From NCBI GenBank assembly GCA_009783605.1, contig WRDE01000171.1, positions 1-5,326 on the forward strand: a stretch of 5,326 nucleotides of DNA, given 5' to 3'. The position numbers were made by a program, and so were the translations under genes. How positions within the stretch are numbered: the first letter of the stretch is position 1; each line of letters begins with the position of its first letter. Positions 4,429 to 5,326 of this stretch are shown in pieces. Origin of the DNA: Oscillospiraceae bacterium (GTDB lineage: Bacteria; Bacillota; Clostridia; Oscillospirales; Acutalibacteraceae). The notes under the pieces were generated by a model. The model was not told where the DNA came from. It did not search any database and saw only the letters and a list, made by a program, of their open reading frames with translations.

Positions 4429-5326
4429 CTACTTAAATAAGATGATACTTTCATCCGTACCGCATGTAACGTAAATAAAAAATTGTTCATCTATACTGCA
4501 TCTTGCCTGTACTATTTTTTCATCAATATTCATTGTGGCTCTTGTATGCTTTTTTAAATCGATTTCCGTAACGGAACCGGTTGATGTAATATATAATTTT
4601 TCTTTGCATATATTGATAAATTTACAATCAAAATCACTTGATTTTACAATCTCAAAAAGTTGATTTGTTTTTCTGTCAATGGCATATACAGGTGCGGTTC
4701 CAATCTGACTGCAAAAAACAATATAGCTATCATTATGTATAATAAATTCAACATTTTTACAATTATCTATATCCATAGAATCCGGAAGAATATACATAAC
4801 TGTTTGATAATTACCTATATTATATATGTTGATCGCGCCGTCTCCGCGGTAATGTATGGTATCTTCATATATCTCTCCCTTTACATCCCACTCATTAAAT
4901 GTAACCGCAGGTATCCTTCCGCTGTCATTGCCGTTGGGTATTTTAAAGTAATCAAGCCGGTATTCGCCGTTGTTCTCCCGGTCAACATGCCAGATAACAT
5001 AGTTATTGCTGGCGGAGAATCCCGCAGTAATCGGAAGGGGCTCTACATTTAATTCAGAAAGATAAACAGGGCCGCCATGCACATTGGCATAATTACCTCT
5101 GATGCAGGTTTGGGCTATTTCATCGTCACGGTAGGTAGCCGAAAATTCAAAATCACTGTTCTTAGTCCTTATAAACCGTGTTATTTCGATATAAAAATTG
5201 GTTTTAGATGAACCGTAATCACTTATTTTTTGAGATTTATAATTATATTTAATACAAGCATTGTAATATTCATTGTTTTCATTGCCAAAGATTGAAAAAT
5301 AAAATTGTGAGCCATATAAGCTGATA
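4429..5326 (-). CDS. A+T-rich protein with beta-propeller-like repeats (5' end outside window)
   Basis: Reading the - strand in the frame that ends with TAG at 4429-4431, there is no stop all the way to the right edge. At least 298 residues are encoded and the N-terminus is missing. A GTG at 5080-5082 begins a shorter frame, but coding clearly continues upstream, so it is not the start. I do not recognise a named family. The protein shows repeated beta-rich units of roughly 40-50 residues, for example NNYVIWHVDR...YRLDYFKI, SYIVFCSQ...APVYAIDRKTNQLFEIV, and KLYITSTGSVTEIDLKKHT. These look like beta-propeller blades (inference). It is rich in Asn, Ile, Tyr and Asp. Any signal peptide or anchor would lie outside the window. 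Composition is about one third G+C, against about two thirds in aroC, suggesting a separate origin. aroC starts 27 nt downstream, with no terminator seen between them. Confidence 0.82.
   Translation of the reverse strand, partial: ISLYGSQFYFSIFGNENNEYYNACIKYNYKSQKISDYGSSKTNFYIEITRFIRTKNSDFEFSATYRDDEIAQTCIRGNYANVHGGPVYLSELNVEPLPITAGFSASNNYVIWHVDRENNGEYRLDYFKIPNGNDSGRIPAVTFNEWDVKGEIYEDTIHYRGDGAINIYNIGNYQTVMYILPDSMDIDNCKNVEFIIHNDSYIVFCSQIGTAPVYAIDRKTNQLFEIVKSSDFDCKFINICKEKLYITSTGSVTEIDLKKHTRATMNIDEKIVQARCSIDEQFFIYVTCGTDESIILFK

Noticed and set aside
4660..5052. 130-codon + strand frame within the A+T-rich gene
   Set aside because: Antisense shadow of the - strand coding frame, with no supporting start signal.
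4429..5082. GTG at 5080-5082 as the start of the A+T-rich gene
   Set aside because: The same frame continues without a stop to the right edge with the same residue usage and repeat style, so the gene is longer and its true start is outside the window.

Overview
The window most likely comes from a Bacillota (Firmicutes) genome, probably class Clostridia. The main evidence is the gene order rpsF-ssb-rpsR on one transcript, strong AGGAGG-type ribosome binding sites, a zinc-ligand form of ribosomal protein S18, and clostridial-looking flavin reductase and chorismate synthase sequences. Base composition is uneven. By eye, the aroC region is about two thirds G+C, the last ~900 bases only about one third, and the left end is intermediate. 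The species cannot be named from this sequence.

Layout. Positions 2-815 (+ strand) hold the 3' end of a DUF1697-like gene and a 170-residue cysteine-containing protein of unknown function, probably co-transcribed. Positions 816-1032 are non-coding. They hold a perfect A/T-topped inverted repeat, a near-consensus sigma-70/sigma-A promoter with an extended -10, and a structured leader of about 113 nt. Positions 1033-2365 (+) are rpsF, ssb and rpsR, encoding ribosomal protein S6, single-stranded DNA-binding protein and ribosomal protein S18. A non-coding tail follows, then a strong terminator at 2520-2558 that can work in both directions.

From 2579 to the right edge everything is on the - strand. 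In transcription order there is an A+T-rich gene that continues past the right edge (beta-propeller-like repeats), then aroC (chorismate synthase), then a flavin reductase-like gene that ends at the shared terminator.

How the genes may work together. The S6/S18 pair and SSB form a housekeeping operon. Its leader is a candidate for feedback control by the S6:S18 complex. On the - strand, chorismate synthase needs reduced FMN, and a flavin reductase-family gene lies 41 nt downstream of aroC. That makes a dedicated or helpful flavin supply a testable idea. No clearly novel system (defence island, CRISPR array, mobile element) is visible. The best leads are the aroC-flavin reductase pairing, the insertion in AroC, the tandem repeat in the SSB linker, and the compositionally foreign-looking gene at the right edge.
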